Shown: positions 1 to 11,392 of the stretch, in pieces
How the letters are laid out: each line of letters begins with the position of its first letter
Numbering within the stretch: position 1 is the first letter of the stretch
Assembly: GCA_932294295.1 (NCBI GenBank)
Contig: OW028577.1
Span: forward strand, 2,942,001-3,006,000
Direction: 5' to 3'
Source of the DNA: Alitta virens
Lineage: Eukaryota > Annelida > Polychaeta > Phyllodocida > Nereididae
DNA: 64,000 nucleotides
Program-made: the position numbers and the translations under genes
Notes under the pieces: model-generated
Database searches by the model: none
The model's input: only the letters and a program-made list of their open reading frames with translations
Told to the model about the DNA's origin: nothing

Positions 1-142
1 GCAATTCAGTAAAACAGGCCTAATATAATTTCATCTTCCCTTGTCTGGCACCATATTTCTTATTGTGTAGGCACATTTGTGTAATTGCTTTAATTTGATA
101 TGCAATCAATTCACAAAAAAGGTTTGCAATATAATTAGGGAG

Positions 143-731
143 TGTCTATTCACAGAGCCCGGCTGTGTGATTAACAGAGTTTTGTCTATCTGCACAGCCC
201 GGTCAAAGAGCCCGGCTGTGTGATTAACAGAGTTTTGTCTATCGGCAGAGCCCGGTCACAGAGCTTGGCTGTGTGATTAACAGAATTTTGTCTATCCGCA
301 GAGCCTGGCTATGTGATTAACAGAGTTTTGTCAATCTGTAGAGCCCGGTCAAAGAGCCTTGCTGTGTGATTAACAGAATTTTGTCTATTCACAGAGCCCA
401 GCTGTGTGATTAACAGAATTTTGTCTATCTGCACAGCCTGGTCAAAGAGCCTGGCTGTGTGATTAACAGAATTTTGTCTATCTGTAGAGCCCGGTCACAG
501 AGCCCGGCTGTGTGATTAACAGAATTTTGTCTATCTGCAGAGCCCGGCTGTGTGATTAACAGAATTTTGTCTATCTGCAGAGCTCGGTCACAGAGCCCGG
601 CTATGTGATTAACAGAATTTTGTCAATCTGCAGAGCCCAATCAAAGAGCCTGGCTGTGTGATTAACAGAATTTTGTCTTATCTGCAGAGCCTGGCTGTGT
701 GATTGACAGAATCTTGTCTATCTGTGAGATC
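143..731 (+). repeat. Left minisatellite arm of the foldback element
   Basis: About 14 diverged copies of a 38-60-bp unit built on GGCTGTGTGATTAACAGA and TTTTGTCTATCTGCAGAGCC. Units differ by insertion of a second CAGAGCCCGGTC block and by scattered transitions. Confidence 0.85.
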
Positions 732-1383
732 AATGCCCACTGTTTGAAGATGTATCACACCAACCAGTAATGTGAGTTTGTACCACAGAAAAAATTTCTA
801 TGTTCCTGGAAGATTGTCTTCTGTTATTTAAGGAAACAGTGAGAGATGTGAGCTAACAACATACTGAGGAGCTTGTGACTGTGTTACGCCTAGATGTTAT
901 TTCCATGTATATTTGTCGAGTGCCTCTTGTGTGTCAAGGATGTAGCAAACTGGAAAATCTGCCACTAAATATACATTTTCTGTATGTAAAAACTCTCATT
1001 GCTCTTTACTATTTCAATGAAGAATAAACATCAGGTAAAACATTTTTTAACAACTTAACAGCCTCTGTGTGTCTATCCAACAGTGTAACCATTCAGGTGA
1101 TCATGGTTATTATGCCAGGTGAATATTATCTAACACATTAATATCATTTAGCCATTAGGATTTATACTGGAAATTTGCTTGTTAATAACAAGCATTGCCC
1201 CTGAATGGATTGCATTGGATATAAAACTAACTCAAATTTTTTTGTTAGGCCTACTGCTGATAACATAGTGTGCTAATTGGGATGCCATGTTCATTTATAT
1301 ATGTGATGGGCAAAAAAAAAGAAACAGAAAATCCACTCCACATGTGGTGTGAGAAACTAGCAAAGAAATATTTTTTAATCTTA

Positions 1384-1717
1384 CAGTGTGTGGATAGACA
1401 AAAACATATTAATTATACAGCCGGGCTTTGCAGATAGACAAAATTCTGTTAATCACACAGCCGGGCTCTGCAGATAGACAGAATTCTGTTAATCACACAG
1501 CCGGGCTCTGCAGATAGACAAAATTCTGTAAATCACACAGCCGGGCTCTGCAGATAGACAAAATTCTGTTAATCACACAGCCGGGCTGTGCAGATAGACA
1601 AAATTCTGTTAATCACACATCCGGGCTCTGCAGATGAAAAAAATTCTGTAAAATCACACAGCCGGGCTCTGCAGATAGACAAAATTCTGTTAATCACACA
1701 GCCGGGCTCTGTGAATA
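1384..1717 (-). repeat. Right minisatellite arm (inverted) of the foldback element
   Basis: About 8 copies of the reverse-complement unit (GACAAAATTCTGTTAATCAC, CAGCCGGGCTCTGCAGATA). It is shorter and more uniform than the left arm and lacks most of the doubled GGTC blocks, so the arms have expanded or homogenised independently. Confidence 0.85.
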
Positions 1718-1735
1718 TCCTCTGTCATATAATTA

Positions 1736-3254
1736 ATATCAAATAAAGTAGTAATTTTATGATTCATTTGTTTTAACTCAACCTATTAAATTGTTTACTG
1801 AATTGTGAATTCAAGTTTTTCTAGAAAGTTATAAATTACTCGGTATATACTCACCCCCAAGGAGAAACACAATTCCCATGCTTACGTTCATGGCAAAAAG
1901 ATGAATGCCTTCAAAGAAAAGTTACATTTGGAGGCAAACATTAAGACTGCTTAGAAATGCCACAATGCCAATGTTATGAATGAAACTGTTTGCTGGGCAA
2001 TTAATTCTGAGCCATCATGATCAGTCCTCCTAACGAGGCGCCACTTTTGTCATGCCATGGGTTTTTTATCATTTCCTCGACTATATCAATTTGAATTTCA
2101 CATTAATTGGTGTTTTATGCGCAGCAAGTACGATAACATTGATCTCTCCTCATTGTAAAAATTCCATCATAATTCATACCGTAAACTTGGGGTTAATAGG
2201 GACAAACTTCATATGGTATTCTATATACAACACAATCAAATATAACATCAGAAAACTAACTATGTTGCTATATTATGTTCATTTATGAGTGCTAACAAGC
2301 TATCAGCTACTAGGCTTAGGCTCATTATGTTTAACGACATTTCAACCTAAAAGGTTGTTATTCTAGTCTGGACTATAGGTAGTAGGAAGCACTGGGTGTA
2401 GGGATAGCTAGGTGTATGAAGAGATAGGCATATGGAGAACTAAGTGTAGGGAGCACTAGGTGCAGAGAGCACTAGGGCAGCCCAATGTAAAGTGCACACT
2501 GGGGTTCGAGGTGTTCACCCAGTGTTTTACCATCCACAAGGAGGCCCAGGACTTCGAAGGGCATAAGCTTCTTAGAGGAGAGGCAAACTCCAAAAAAGAT
2601 GCATATTCAAGAAGTTGGTGACACATATAGGGTTGATGGTCATATTACACATAATTTTATTCCCAATCCTCAACTGTTTGAATTTTTATGTTTGGCATGT
2701 CAAAAGTGGTAAATAAGGGTCTTAAAATTTGTTTCCAGGGCAACAAGTCCCTTAATATTTAAACCCCATATTATAAATAATTGTATCCTCTAACTTTGGC
2801 AATACAACTGAAAAATGTTTGATATTTGTCAAAAATGTACAGGTATCTACAGCAATTGGAAAAAAATATAAAGTATTTAAAGATTGTATAACCCTGTTGC
2901 CATAGTAACGGAACAAGTGGTGTTTTTGCAAATTATAACCAATAGTACCTATTGGATGTTTTTTTCTTTATTCATGTAATATATATTATCAACAAATAAG
3001 GCATACTTTGGCACAACCAACACCTGCCATTATCATTCACATGATTTCAGTTTTGTTAAATAAATAATGTTGCCATGACGACCAGTTTGAAATGTATAAG
3101 TCATTTTTCAGTCAATTGAACAGTGACTAAACTTCCACATGGCTGCCATGAATTCATACTAATAGCAATGTTTGTTCGAAATTTTATAATTGATATCATG
3201 CAAGATAGGGGAGCTTTATTCTATTCATGGCAATTAAATTTTGTCAGCAGCATG
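1736..3254. other. Gene-poor stretch
   Basis: AT-rich DNA with no ORF resembling a known protein. The segment at about 2490-2570 (around GGAGGCCCAGGACTTCGA) resembles 26365-26445 and is probably a dispersed repeat. The segment at 2370-2470 has short degenerate direct repeats around GGGAGCACTAGG. Confidence 0.5.
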
Positions 3255-3790
3255 TATTTTGAAATATTCAAGATGGCATCCAAGATGGCCACCATCAAGC
3301 AATAAATGCCTATATCTTTGTAACTAATTGGCACAGCACATAAAAGATATGGTCTGTACCTAGGTTTTTGGGGTCAAGGAATTCAATGAAACGATCTATT
3401 TAAGATATATTGTACAGGAACTGGCATATCCAAGATGGCATCCAATATGGCTGCCATGAAGCGATGAATGGCTATATCTTTGTAACAAATTGACACAGCT
3501 CAACAAATATATGGGCTGTGCCTAGGTGTTTGAGGTCAAGAATTTCAATGGAATTGTCGAATTGAAGTTATTGTGTACAGGAACTGGAATATCCAAGATG
3601 GCGTCCAATATGGCTGCCATCAAGCAATAAAATGCCTCTATCTTTGTAACTAATGGACACAGCACATAAAATATAGGGTCTATGCCTGGGATTTTGGGTC
3701 AAGGAATCCAGCTGAAATGTCTATTTTATGGTACAGTTATGTCCAAAACAATGTCTACTATGGCCACCATAAATACAACATGCCATCAGC
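3255..3790. repeat. About 180-bp tandem repeat, roughly 3 copies
   Basis: Three diverged copies, each starting near TATCCAAGATGGC, then CCAATATGGCTGCCAT, TATATCTTTGTAACTAAT, CACAGCACATAAAATAT and TTTGGGTCAAGGAATT. The last copy is partial, ending near 3790. Each copy carries paired AAGATGGC / ATGGC(T/C)(G/A)CCAT words, which resemble YY1-type motifs. Copies differ by substitutions and small indels, so the array is old. Confidence 0.75.
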
Positions 3791-3819
3791 CATCTATAAT
3801 TTAGTAGTAATCATGTAGG

Positions 3820-3974
3820 TAGGTGTTTGTGTGTGATTAGGGCTTTACGTCCTGTATTTCTGCACCAGTTGGGCTAATTAGGACAGGCAGAGACCATGGC
3901 AATGAGACGAAGGATGAAACAGCCATCCAACTTAGGCACGACCGAGAATCGAACCCGGGACCCAGCGGTTGGAC
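3820..3974 (-). mobile_element. tRNA-derived SINE, 5'-truncated
   Basis: Reverse-orientation copy of the window's main SINE: (GT)n tail at the left, core with GGCTTTACGTCCTGTATTTC, then part of a tRNA head with a B box (GAATCGAACCC). It stops inside the anticodon arm. The 13-bp word GTAATCATGTAGG flanks it at 3807-3819 and 3975-3987, the expected mark of LINE-driven target-primed insertion. Confidence 0.9.
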
Positions 3975-4088
3975 GTAATCATGTAGGACATGTTGTCTTG
4001 ATGATGCTTTGCATGGAGGGAGCCTGGCAAGAAATATGTCATTTTCCTTTGTAAGCTTTCCTCTGAGCTGGTTAACATACTCTTGGCA

Positions 4089-4197
4089 TGTGTGTGTGTG
4101 TGATTAGGGCTTTACGTCCTGTATTTCTGCACCTGATGGGCTAATTAGGACAGGCAGAGACCATGGCAATGAGACGAAGGAGGAAACAGCCATCCAA
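4089..4197 (-). mobile_element. SINE, truncated to core and tail
   Basis: Same family, reverse orientation: (TG)n tail, GATTAGGGCTTTACGTCC, then core up to AACAGCCATCC. The whole tRNA head is missing. Confidence 0.85.
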
Positions 4198-5865
4198 GAA
4201 GAAAAATTTCAAAGTAACTGGATTAATCCACCAAATGTTGGCTAAAAAATAAGGGGGGGGGGATATAATTCTCGGGGGCCATCAATTTGATGTGGTTCAA
4301 TACAGGGCCATAAGATATTATCTTGGTGTGCACAACAAGGCAGCCCTTATTGGCTTGGAGGTGATAATGCAAGGAGTATTTTGTAGATTAGACAAAATGT
4401 TACTGTTGATGGACAACAGTAGGTTGACTAAGAAAGTGGGAGCTCAGGAAAAGGAAATGTTGGTCTAAAGAGATGTACTATGTTCTTAGTTCTGTTGGTG
4501 CCACACACTTATTTCAGGATAAAATAAGTTTTATTTGTGTCCCGAAATATATTGACAAAAATTACGTGAAAATATATATTGTGATGTCATCAATGTAACA
4601 ATTAAGTCGTGACGTCAATTGTCTTTTTATTTTATATGGTTACTGAATTGAAATTCAGAACATCAGAAGTGTGACTTTTGGCCTTACTGCCCTTCCTCCT
4701 TGATTTTTCCCAAGGCTACAGCCCTGACATAAAAAGTGTACCGATATTAAGATTGGGTATCGGTATCGGCTGATACTGGGCCTTGAATATCAGTTCGGTG
4801 GATCGGTATTAAATGGAGCCAATACCAAGTAGCAGCCATGCCCCCATGAACAGCGCCCCCATTGCTAGAGTCAGTGAACCGCATCTCATTCCAGCCTCAG
4901 TTGGACTGCAGCAGGTTGCGTAATTACATGATAATTGCACCTAGAGAGATTGTAGTGAGATTGTGCTTATTATTCTGTTGTGTTTAAATGAGGGAAAATG
5001 CAAGGGATCAGGCATTGCAAACAGGGATTGTATCCAGAGGTTTATGCACAAGTATTTCTATCATGATCATACTTTGAAGGAAATATTCATGCCATTGAAG
5101 AATTATTAATATAATATCTATTTGTTCCACCTCCATATAAAAGAGAAAAGTACATCACAGCAATATCAATACAAGTATGAAACAGTGTATACTGTGTTTG
5201 AATAAGGTTTTATAAAATTCCCAATATGGATTTTTAGCTTTATGTGTAGCTAACTTAATGGGAGTATGATCATATTCAAATATTTTCTTAGTTTACCATA
5301 CAGAATATGCTGAGACAAATGGTACTAAGTTACGACAGGACTAATGTTTGACAAATTCTGCGATATCTTAAGAGATAAACTGTATGATGACCAACTTTAT
5401 GTGCATCTGTGCAAATTGGCTATTATCCTACATACATTAATATATTCGGTGAAGACCAATTACTAGAAAATAATTTGACACTGCAATTTAATAGTCAGAT
5501 AAAATAGACTTTATTGTAAACAGAATAGCAGTCAAAACATTGTGATAATATTATGTAATTGGGTAAATTACAAGATAATAAAGCAAAACCCCCAGAATAT
5601 ATATTGAACTCGTAATTCATGCAGTTTGGTTTGCAGTTAGCTTTTTTGTGTAGTTTATGATTAGGAGAGATATGACTTCATATTACACCGAACATTTGTT
5701 ATGGTGCTGATTACAATAAATTGTGTTCCACGGAAAATAATAGCAGTTAAATTGCTATTCTAAACACCAAACAATGATACGGGTCAATTGACTAAGTAAT
5801 AGTGAGGAGGGGGGGGGGGGCATAGACCTGCGAATGCATTATGGTGGGTGGCTTACAAGAACTAT
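4198..5865. other. Gene-poor stretch
   Basis: No recognisable gene. A G run at about 4253-4261 and a stretch of TATCGGTATCGGCTGATACT type (4740-4815) look like decayed transposon sequence. A poly-G tract lies at 5808-5820. Confidence 0.4.
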
Positions 5866-6000
5866 AGGGTTCAATTCCCGGTCGAGCCTAAGTTGGATGG
5901 CTGTTTCATCCTTCTTCTGATTGCCATGGTCTCTGCCTGTCCTAATTAGCCCAACTGGTGCAGAAATACAGGACGTAAAGCCCTAATCACACACACACCT
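5866..6000 (+). mobile_element. SINE, 5'-truncated in the B box region
   Basis: Forward copy starting at GGGTTCAATTCCCGGTCGAG (end of the tRNA head), followed by the conserved core and a short (CA)n tail. The A-box half is missing. Confidence 0.85.
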
Positions 6001-7212
6001 CTACCTGACATGCAGTAGTTGCTACAGTGTAACTATCATCAAAAGTTTTTCACGAGTCTTGACAAATCTTCATTCCTAATGAGCAGTACTGCTTTTTTGT
6101 ATGCTCTTTATACGGTGCTATTGTAGGGAAGCTCTTTTCATAAAGTAATTGACATTTATTAAGTAATGAAGACGGATTGATATTACTTATGAACAGTGTT
6201 ACGATTAACTGCAAGTTCTGTTCACTAATATACATAAGCACCAGTCTCTATAATATAATAATTGTTTTCCTCTTTTGTTAAAATTCTGTTATTTCTTACT
6301 ACATACATTTGTATTCTTGATATAACAATTAAGCCTTCAATAGGCTGGATTTTTATTGTGTACATGTTTCATATTGATAAAGATAAATTGAACCAAGTGA
6401 TGAAAGAAGAAAGATCTTATCTCTGAATACCTGTACAACTTCCTTTTAGTGATATTTGCATGTTGCATAATTTTAGTTATGAATGATGTATTTTGAGAAA
6501 CAAAAGACTTTGCCAACTGTTTTTAACAATACAAATGAGGCACCTTATTATAAGAATGTTCATTGTTATGAACTAATTGGCTATCAATCTGGTACATTTA
6601 GATGTTTTATTGAGGATGGAATGCTACTGCGTACTGACTCTTGCTTTGTTCCTAGTCTCTTTTAAACCAATGCCATTGTGGCGTTTCCAGTCAACATACC
6701 AAATGTAACTTATAGTTCCAAAAAGACGCCATAATGCATTTTGCCGTGAATGTGACCACAAGGATGGGAAAACACAATCTTTTCCTTGGATGTGAGTATT
6801 GTGTAATAAGAGATTTTGAATTTTTATTTATCCATCGAAGATTTTACCAGCCTACCATATTGAGGGTGAATTTCTCAATATGAATAGTTGGTTTTTGGTA
6901 ATATTGATATATGTGGTTTTGATACTGTTAAAAATAGATAGCATGGCAGGTTGGGTCGATGTCAGACCAGTCATTATGTTTGCCGACTTATGCCAATGTC
7001 ATGCCATCGTGGAGCCAATTTGTCAGGTAACTTGGGTATAGTTAAAGTTCTTAGTTACCAAATTAAGTATTAGTTATATCCCGAGTAGGAGGGAGTTTAC
7101 TAACATTTTTGTTGGTTATATCCCGTCACCGAAGGCCAAGGGATTTAACCATCAAAAATGTTAGTTAGCTCCCGACTATGAGAAAGATATAACTAACATA
7201 TAGTCCATTAGG
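6001..7212. other. Gene-poor stretch
   Basis: AT-rich, with no credible coding region. The part at 7030-7200 has inverted and direct echoes of TTAGTTATATCCCG and AACATTTTTGTTGGTTAT, likely old repeat DNA. Confidence 0.4.
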
Positions 7213-7386
7213 CATATTTATTAAGTTGTTTGATTTGTTTTTACTGCCTTTATTATGCAACACAAGTTCAGTTTGCAGTCAGGAGGGAGGGTGTTAACTA
7301 ACATTTTCGTTGGTTATTACCCACCTAGAATAACAGGAAAACAGTCCAAGTGGAGTATAATTGATGTTAACTTAAGACAGTAAGAC
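7213..7386. repeat. Dispersed repeat, also at 38576-38725
   Basis: Shares the ordered words TTGTTTGATTT, TTATTATGC, AGGAGGGAG/TGAGGGAG and GTGGAGTATAAT with 38576-38725. It forms the left flank of the gypsy insertion, so the repeat was present before the insertion. Confidence 0.55.
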
Positions 7387-7922
7387 TGAACACGGCCCTT
7401 GTTGGGGTGTGTAGTTCTTCTTCTCTCATGTGTCCTTATAACATTGTAGACTACTAATGCTTGTATGTTTGACAGATGATTCTACTTTTCGTTGTGTTTT
7501 AAAATCCATAGGTTTTATTAATCAGCAAGAATTTCGAACAGTTACATTTCCAGATCCAACCAAAACTAACTATCTATCATACACATCTTCTTATTTATCG
7601 GCAGAGGGGCCAGGGGCCCCCGTGACGTCACCAACTTGGTGGGGAGGCAAGTTCCCCAGCTTTAATAATAAGATCCAAGGACAAATGCCCCTGGATCCTA
7701 GTTAATAAAACTGCTTCCGGTGTTTCCGGGGAACTGCCACCCCGTGCTGTTTTGCACATGTTACCTCCGTTGATGACATCACGAGAGCTTTGTCCCTCTT
7801 TTACAGCATGGTTTACAATGCTGCTGTAAAACTCGTCTGTAACATAAAAGATTTCACACTAAAATAGATTGAGTTTGACACTATGACATAAACCTATGAA
7901 ATATACGGAATATACTGCTACA
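7387..7922 (-). repeat. 3' LTR of the gypsy element
   Basis: Matches 20605-21128 over its length and has TG/CA ends. It carries an extra 12 bp or so near 7405 (around GGGTGTGTAGTTC). It contains self-complementary stretches near CAGGGGCCCCCGTGACGTCA. Confidence 0.93.
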
Positions 7923-7937
7923 ACTCCTCCCTTTCTT
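7923..7937 (-). promoter_or_regulatory. Polypurine tract for plus-strand priming
   Basis: Directly inside the 3' LTR the element strand reads AAGAAAGGGAGGAGT, a 15-nt almost pure purine run at the expected position. Confidence 0.8.
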
Positions 7938-8438
7938 CGGAGAAATATTGTCAAGGGTGGCAATATTTCTAAAGGTGGAGGGCTCAGATAACATAAGTAA
8001 TCTTAAGTATATAAAATATAAGTAATACGAAACTACCTGCCATTTTGGCAAACATCAGTAACACAGGTTACATCAAACACCAAAATTCAGGAAAAGATAA
8101 ATTCAATGTCAATATAAGATATATGTTCTGCAAGTAGAAATATACAAAATACTGCAAGTTAAAATATCCAAATATTATGAAGTTGATGTGCACATTCTAA
8201 AGTCAGTATATTTCTTCACATGGGATCATGCATGGAGGCCTGAGCCTTCTCAGTTCGCACGCAGGGGTGCGATAATAAAGGGTAAAAGCCTCTACGGCGC
8301 GGAAACTCCAGTTGCAAGGGGTTACATCCTGTGGGAGCAAGTCTTTTGCGATCTTTAAGGGGGAACGTAGCAAGCGAGAACAGGTGTAGACGTTGTCTTC
8401 TGTCGGGGTGCAGGAATCGGGGTTTCCACATCGGGTGT
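7938..8438. other. Spacer between env and 3' LTR
   Basis: About 500 bp of element DNA with no recognisable domain. A 71-codon frame on the minus strand (8216-8431) is probably chance. Confidence 0.4.
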
Positions 8439-10292
8439 CTATGGTGGGGCGAATTCTGGTTGTTGCCTTGCGGGTTTCAATGGTTTCAGTTCACACAGTT
8501 CACTCTCATCCACATCACATTTTACCTGTAAGTCCTTAAATAAACTGTTAGGTGTGGCAGCCTGTCTAAACTTATATTTCTTATGAGTATGCTTAATTTT
8601 TACATACCGAAGAATTATAAATAGTACAAGAATAATAACAAAGAAAGCAAAGAGTGTTGAAATGACAATGAATGATGAATGAGATGATGATATTTTAGGT
8701 AGGTCAAGAGAAGGGATGATATTTTTCAATTGGTCAGAGAGGTCTTGGAAATAATGGGAGTTTCTATAGGGAAAATATATGAAGAGAGTATTGGTGCGAG
8801 GCCATCTAAAGAAGGTGGTATCTTATTCCAAAGAGTGTTATTATAGACTGGTGTAGTTAATGGGAGCACGTTAGTTATATTGACTTGTGAGTAATAGGTA
8901 GGGTGTAAAATTAATAAGAGGGAAGATGCTGTGCAGCCAACCGGTAGGTGTAAGTGGTCAACAGGGGGGTGAGAGATCAGTTCAATAGAGCTGGCATTAT
9001 CAGCACACAACAGCACAAATTTGATTTCCTCAGTATGGACTATTGACCAAAAACCATCAGTGACGAGAACAGCATGGGGAAAGATAGTCTGTGAATTCTG
9101 ATACATTAAAGAACAAGGGGCTGTATTTTGCTTGTATAAAATTGATATGCTACAGTCATGAAGGTTGTGAGCTGTAGATCTCATAGGGGACCTAATGTGA
9201 CAGAATTTAGTATGGGGTAGGGTACATTGGAAGTATTCACTAGCCGTCAAGTAAATAAAGTATGTTCGATATTTAGAAAGACCTACCTGTGTATGGTTAA
9301 TGGCGTATTGTACAGTAAGAGCTTTGGGTGGGATCGGGATAGGTAAATTGAAAAGGTCATATACATCGAATCTTGAATGTTTGTTCATTAGAGGGATACT
9401 AATGATTACACCAATTCCATGGGGTGAGGTGAAGGGAGAGCAAGAGAGATATTCATAATAAGATATTATATCAGATTGAATGTCAAATGGGAAAGTAAGA
9501 TGAGTTGCGACAGATTTTTGAATGTCTAATAGCAAGGATCGAAGATCAGGAATAGAGATGACATCAGGGGTTACTTTATGGGAAAATACATGTGATAACA
9601 TAGATTCCAAATGATAAATTTGAGTTTTAACAGTTTCCAATGTCTAGTAACATTACGTAATCTTAGTTGAACTACTAAAGACATGTTGTTTAGTTGTGCA
9701 ACAGAGTCAATGATTTCAGTAATCTTAACATGAGTAACATTCATAACAGAAACACTATCCTCAACCAAATGAGTTAATTCAATATTGTGTAGATACATGC
9801 GTTTTAGATTTCTATTAACAAGCTCAATATCAGATTGAGTAGCAACACCAGTGATACCTGAAAGGATATCACCTAAGAATGCAAACAATGCACGTTTTGA
9901 ACGAGATGAATGAGGCACAATAGCTTGAAGATTACTTAACCTATTGCGAAGATACAGAGAAGTGGATTTAAGACTGGTAAACCTTTGTTCATACATACCA
10001 AATGTCGAAACTAGTAATTTTGTTTCACTATCGAGAACAATACCATTAAACAATTCATTATACCTTTTAGTTAAACGCTGAGTAGAGTAGATATCATGAT
10101 CAAGGATGTCAAAGTAATTTTCAAAGGGATTAAAAAAGAGGCTAGCCACTTCGATTCAACTGTAAATACAGTATTTACATGTTTGGTAATTACACTGTAA
10201 TAGTATACTTGGTCTGAGTTATTTTGAGCTAAAGCTAAGCTAGATATAAGAGTGAGGAATGTGAAAGTGAGTGTGAATGTCTGAGCAGTCAT
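8439..10292 (-). pseudogene. env: Envelope-like gene of the gypsy element, broken
   Basis: Lies between integrase and the 3' LTR, the place of env in errantivirus-like gypsy elements. Three overlapping reading frames cover it: 10071-10292 (hydrophobic signal-peptide-like start), 9571-10149, and 8726-9640 continuing to 8439-8729. The middle frame has a dibasic RSKR site followed by a small-residue hydrophobic stretch, which fits a furin site and fusion peptide. The last frame has one strong hydrophobic segment and a basic, charged tail, fitting a membrane anchor and cytoplasmic tail. Several N-x-S/T sites are present. Frame changes near 10.1 kb, 9.6 kb and 8.7 kb mean no continuous protein is made. 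In related elements this class of protein is a membrane glycoprotein; here the assignment rests on position and motifs. Confidence 0.75.
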
Positions 10293-10439
10293 GTCGATGA
10301 GTTGAGTCGTCCTACAAGAGAAGTCAAAAGAGAAGTGAGTTGTTGGTTAACTGTACTGTTAATTAGTGTTGTAATGCCTGTGCCTGGCTGTGGTGTGATT
10401 CGTGCATATATTTAAATTTGACTTGGGCATTAAGCTTAG

Positions 10440-11123
10440 CTAAGCGTTGTGGTCTGTTTGTGTCAGCATTGTTTGTTTTGTTAGTATGATCAGTGTTAAC
10501 GTTTTTGTCTGAGTCAGTCGGGTCATTATTTGTTGGTTCATCGCTTGCTTCGTCTTCCAGATCACTACTGGATTCTGGAAATTCAGAATCGGACTCTTTG
10601 TCCGTGTCACTTTCATCAATGACATACCAAGCTTATTAGTGCTGGGGCTAGGGTTTACCCAATCACTAATTCTAGCCATACGGATGTCTTCCGCATGGAC
10701 TCTTCTAGTTTTTCCTGTGAGTTGATTTTGTATAACAAATGAATATGGTCCTGTTTTAGAAAGAATTCTGTAATGAGGGAGCCATTTGGCATCAAGTTTC
10801 CCTGTTTTCTGATGATTTTTAAGATATACTGGATCTCCTACGTCCAATATAACATCTTTTGCGTGTCTAATTTTAGAATATTCTTTATTTCTTTTAGCTT
10901 GAGATTTAATGTGTTTTCTCATTAAATAGTGAGCTTCATGCATTTTCTCAAGAGCCTGAGGGAGAAACTCAGCACCTTAGTACTTTTCACGAGGAGTCAG
11001 GAGTGTATCTAAAGGCAAAGTTGGGTCTCTATGAAATAACAAATAGAAGGGGCTAAATTTGGTACTGGCAGATATCGTACTATTGTGAGATGCACAAAAA
11101 CTAGGGAGGTATAGGTCCCAGTC
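10440..11123 (-). pseudogene. pol: Integrase, C-terminal half of gypsy pol
   Basis: Continues the integrase core interrupted by the LINE. Right after the 10-bp duplication the frame reads DDWDLYLPSF, then SPFYLLFHRDPTLPLD, typical of the end of the gypsy integrase core. Next comes a GPY/F-type module with GDPVYLKNHQKTGKL, KTGPYSFVIQ and RRVHAEDIRMA, which in this family contributes to DNA or chromatin binding. An in-frame stop falls at about 10979 between the two parts. Tail residues after about 10680 are low-complexity and partly shifted. Confidence 0.85.
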
Positions 11124-11392
11124 ATCTTGATTGATGCAGGTGTTGCTTTATTTATATCATTAATTCATCAGTTAATTACAGTTACACGAAAAAAACAAAA
11201 CAACTAGCTCATACAATAAAATTATCTATACTACAATGGTGGTGAAACAAAGGAAATAATAATGATTAGACAAAAAATAGAAAAACAAAAAAAAAGAAAT
11301 ATTTTAGAAAAAAACATCAATAAACTGAATGACAATTTTAGAAATAAAAATGATGTCAATAACATGTGAATATTTTATAATTATTATAATTA

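Larger units (their letters stand above)
138..1726. mobile_element. Foldback-like element with repeat-built inverted arms
   Basis: Two arrays of the same roughly 40-bp unit face each other. The left array (about 143-731) reads AGAGCCCGGCTGTGTGATTA; the right array (about 1384-1717) is its reverse complement. The 9-bp word ATATAATTA flanks the pair at 129-137 and 1727-1735, as expected for a target duplication. Inverted arms made of tandem repeats plus a 9-bp duplication are the hallmark of Foldback and some Mutator-like elements. The roughly 650-bp centre (732-1383) has no convincing gene, so the element is non-autonomous. Unit lengths vary because the sub-motif CAGAGCCCGGTCA comes and goes. 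The superfamily is inferred, not shown. Confidence 0.8.

Noticed and set aside
143..1717. Possible CRISPR-like array (regular repeats)
   Set aside because: Units abut without unique spacers, occur as inverted arms and carry a 9-bp target duplication; the setting is eukaryotic.
2052..2288. 78-codon plus-strand frame
   Set aside because: Hydrophobic, AT-rich, with no recognised motif, exon signals or repeat; best seen as chance.
8216..8431. Small gene between env and the 3' LTR
   Set aside because: Basic, low-complexity frame with no motif; the opposite frame is equally open.
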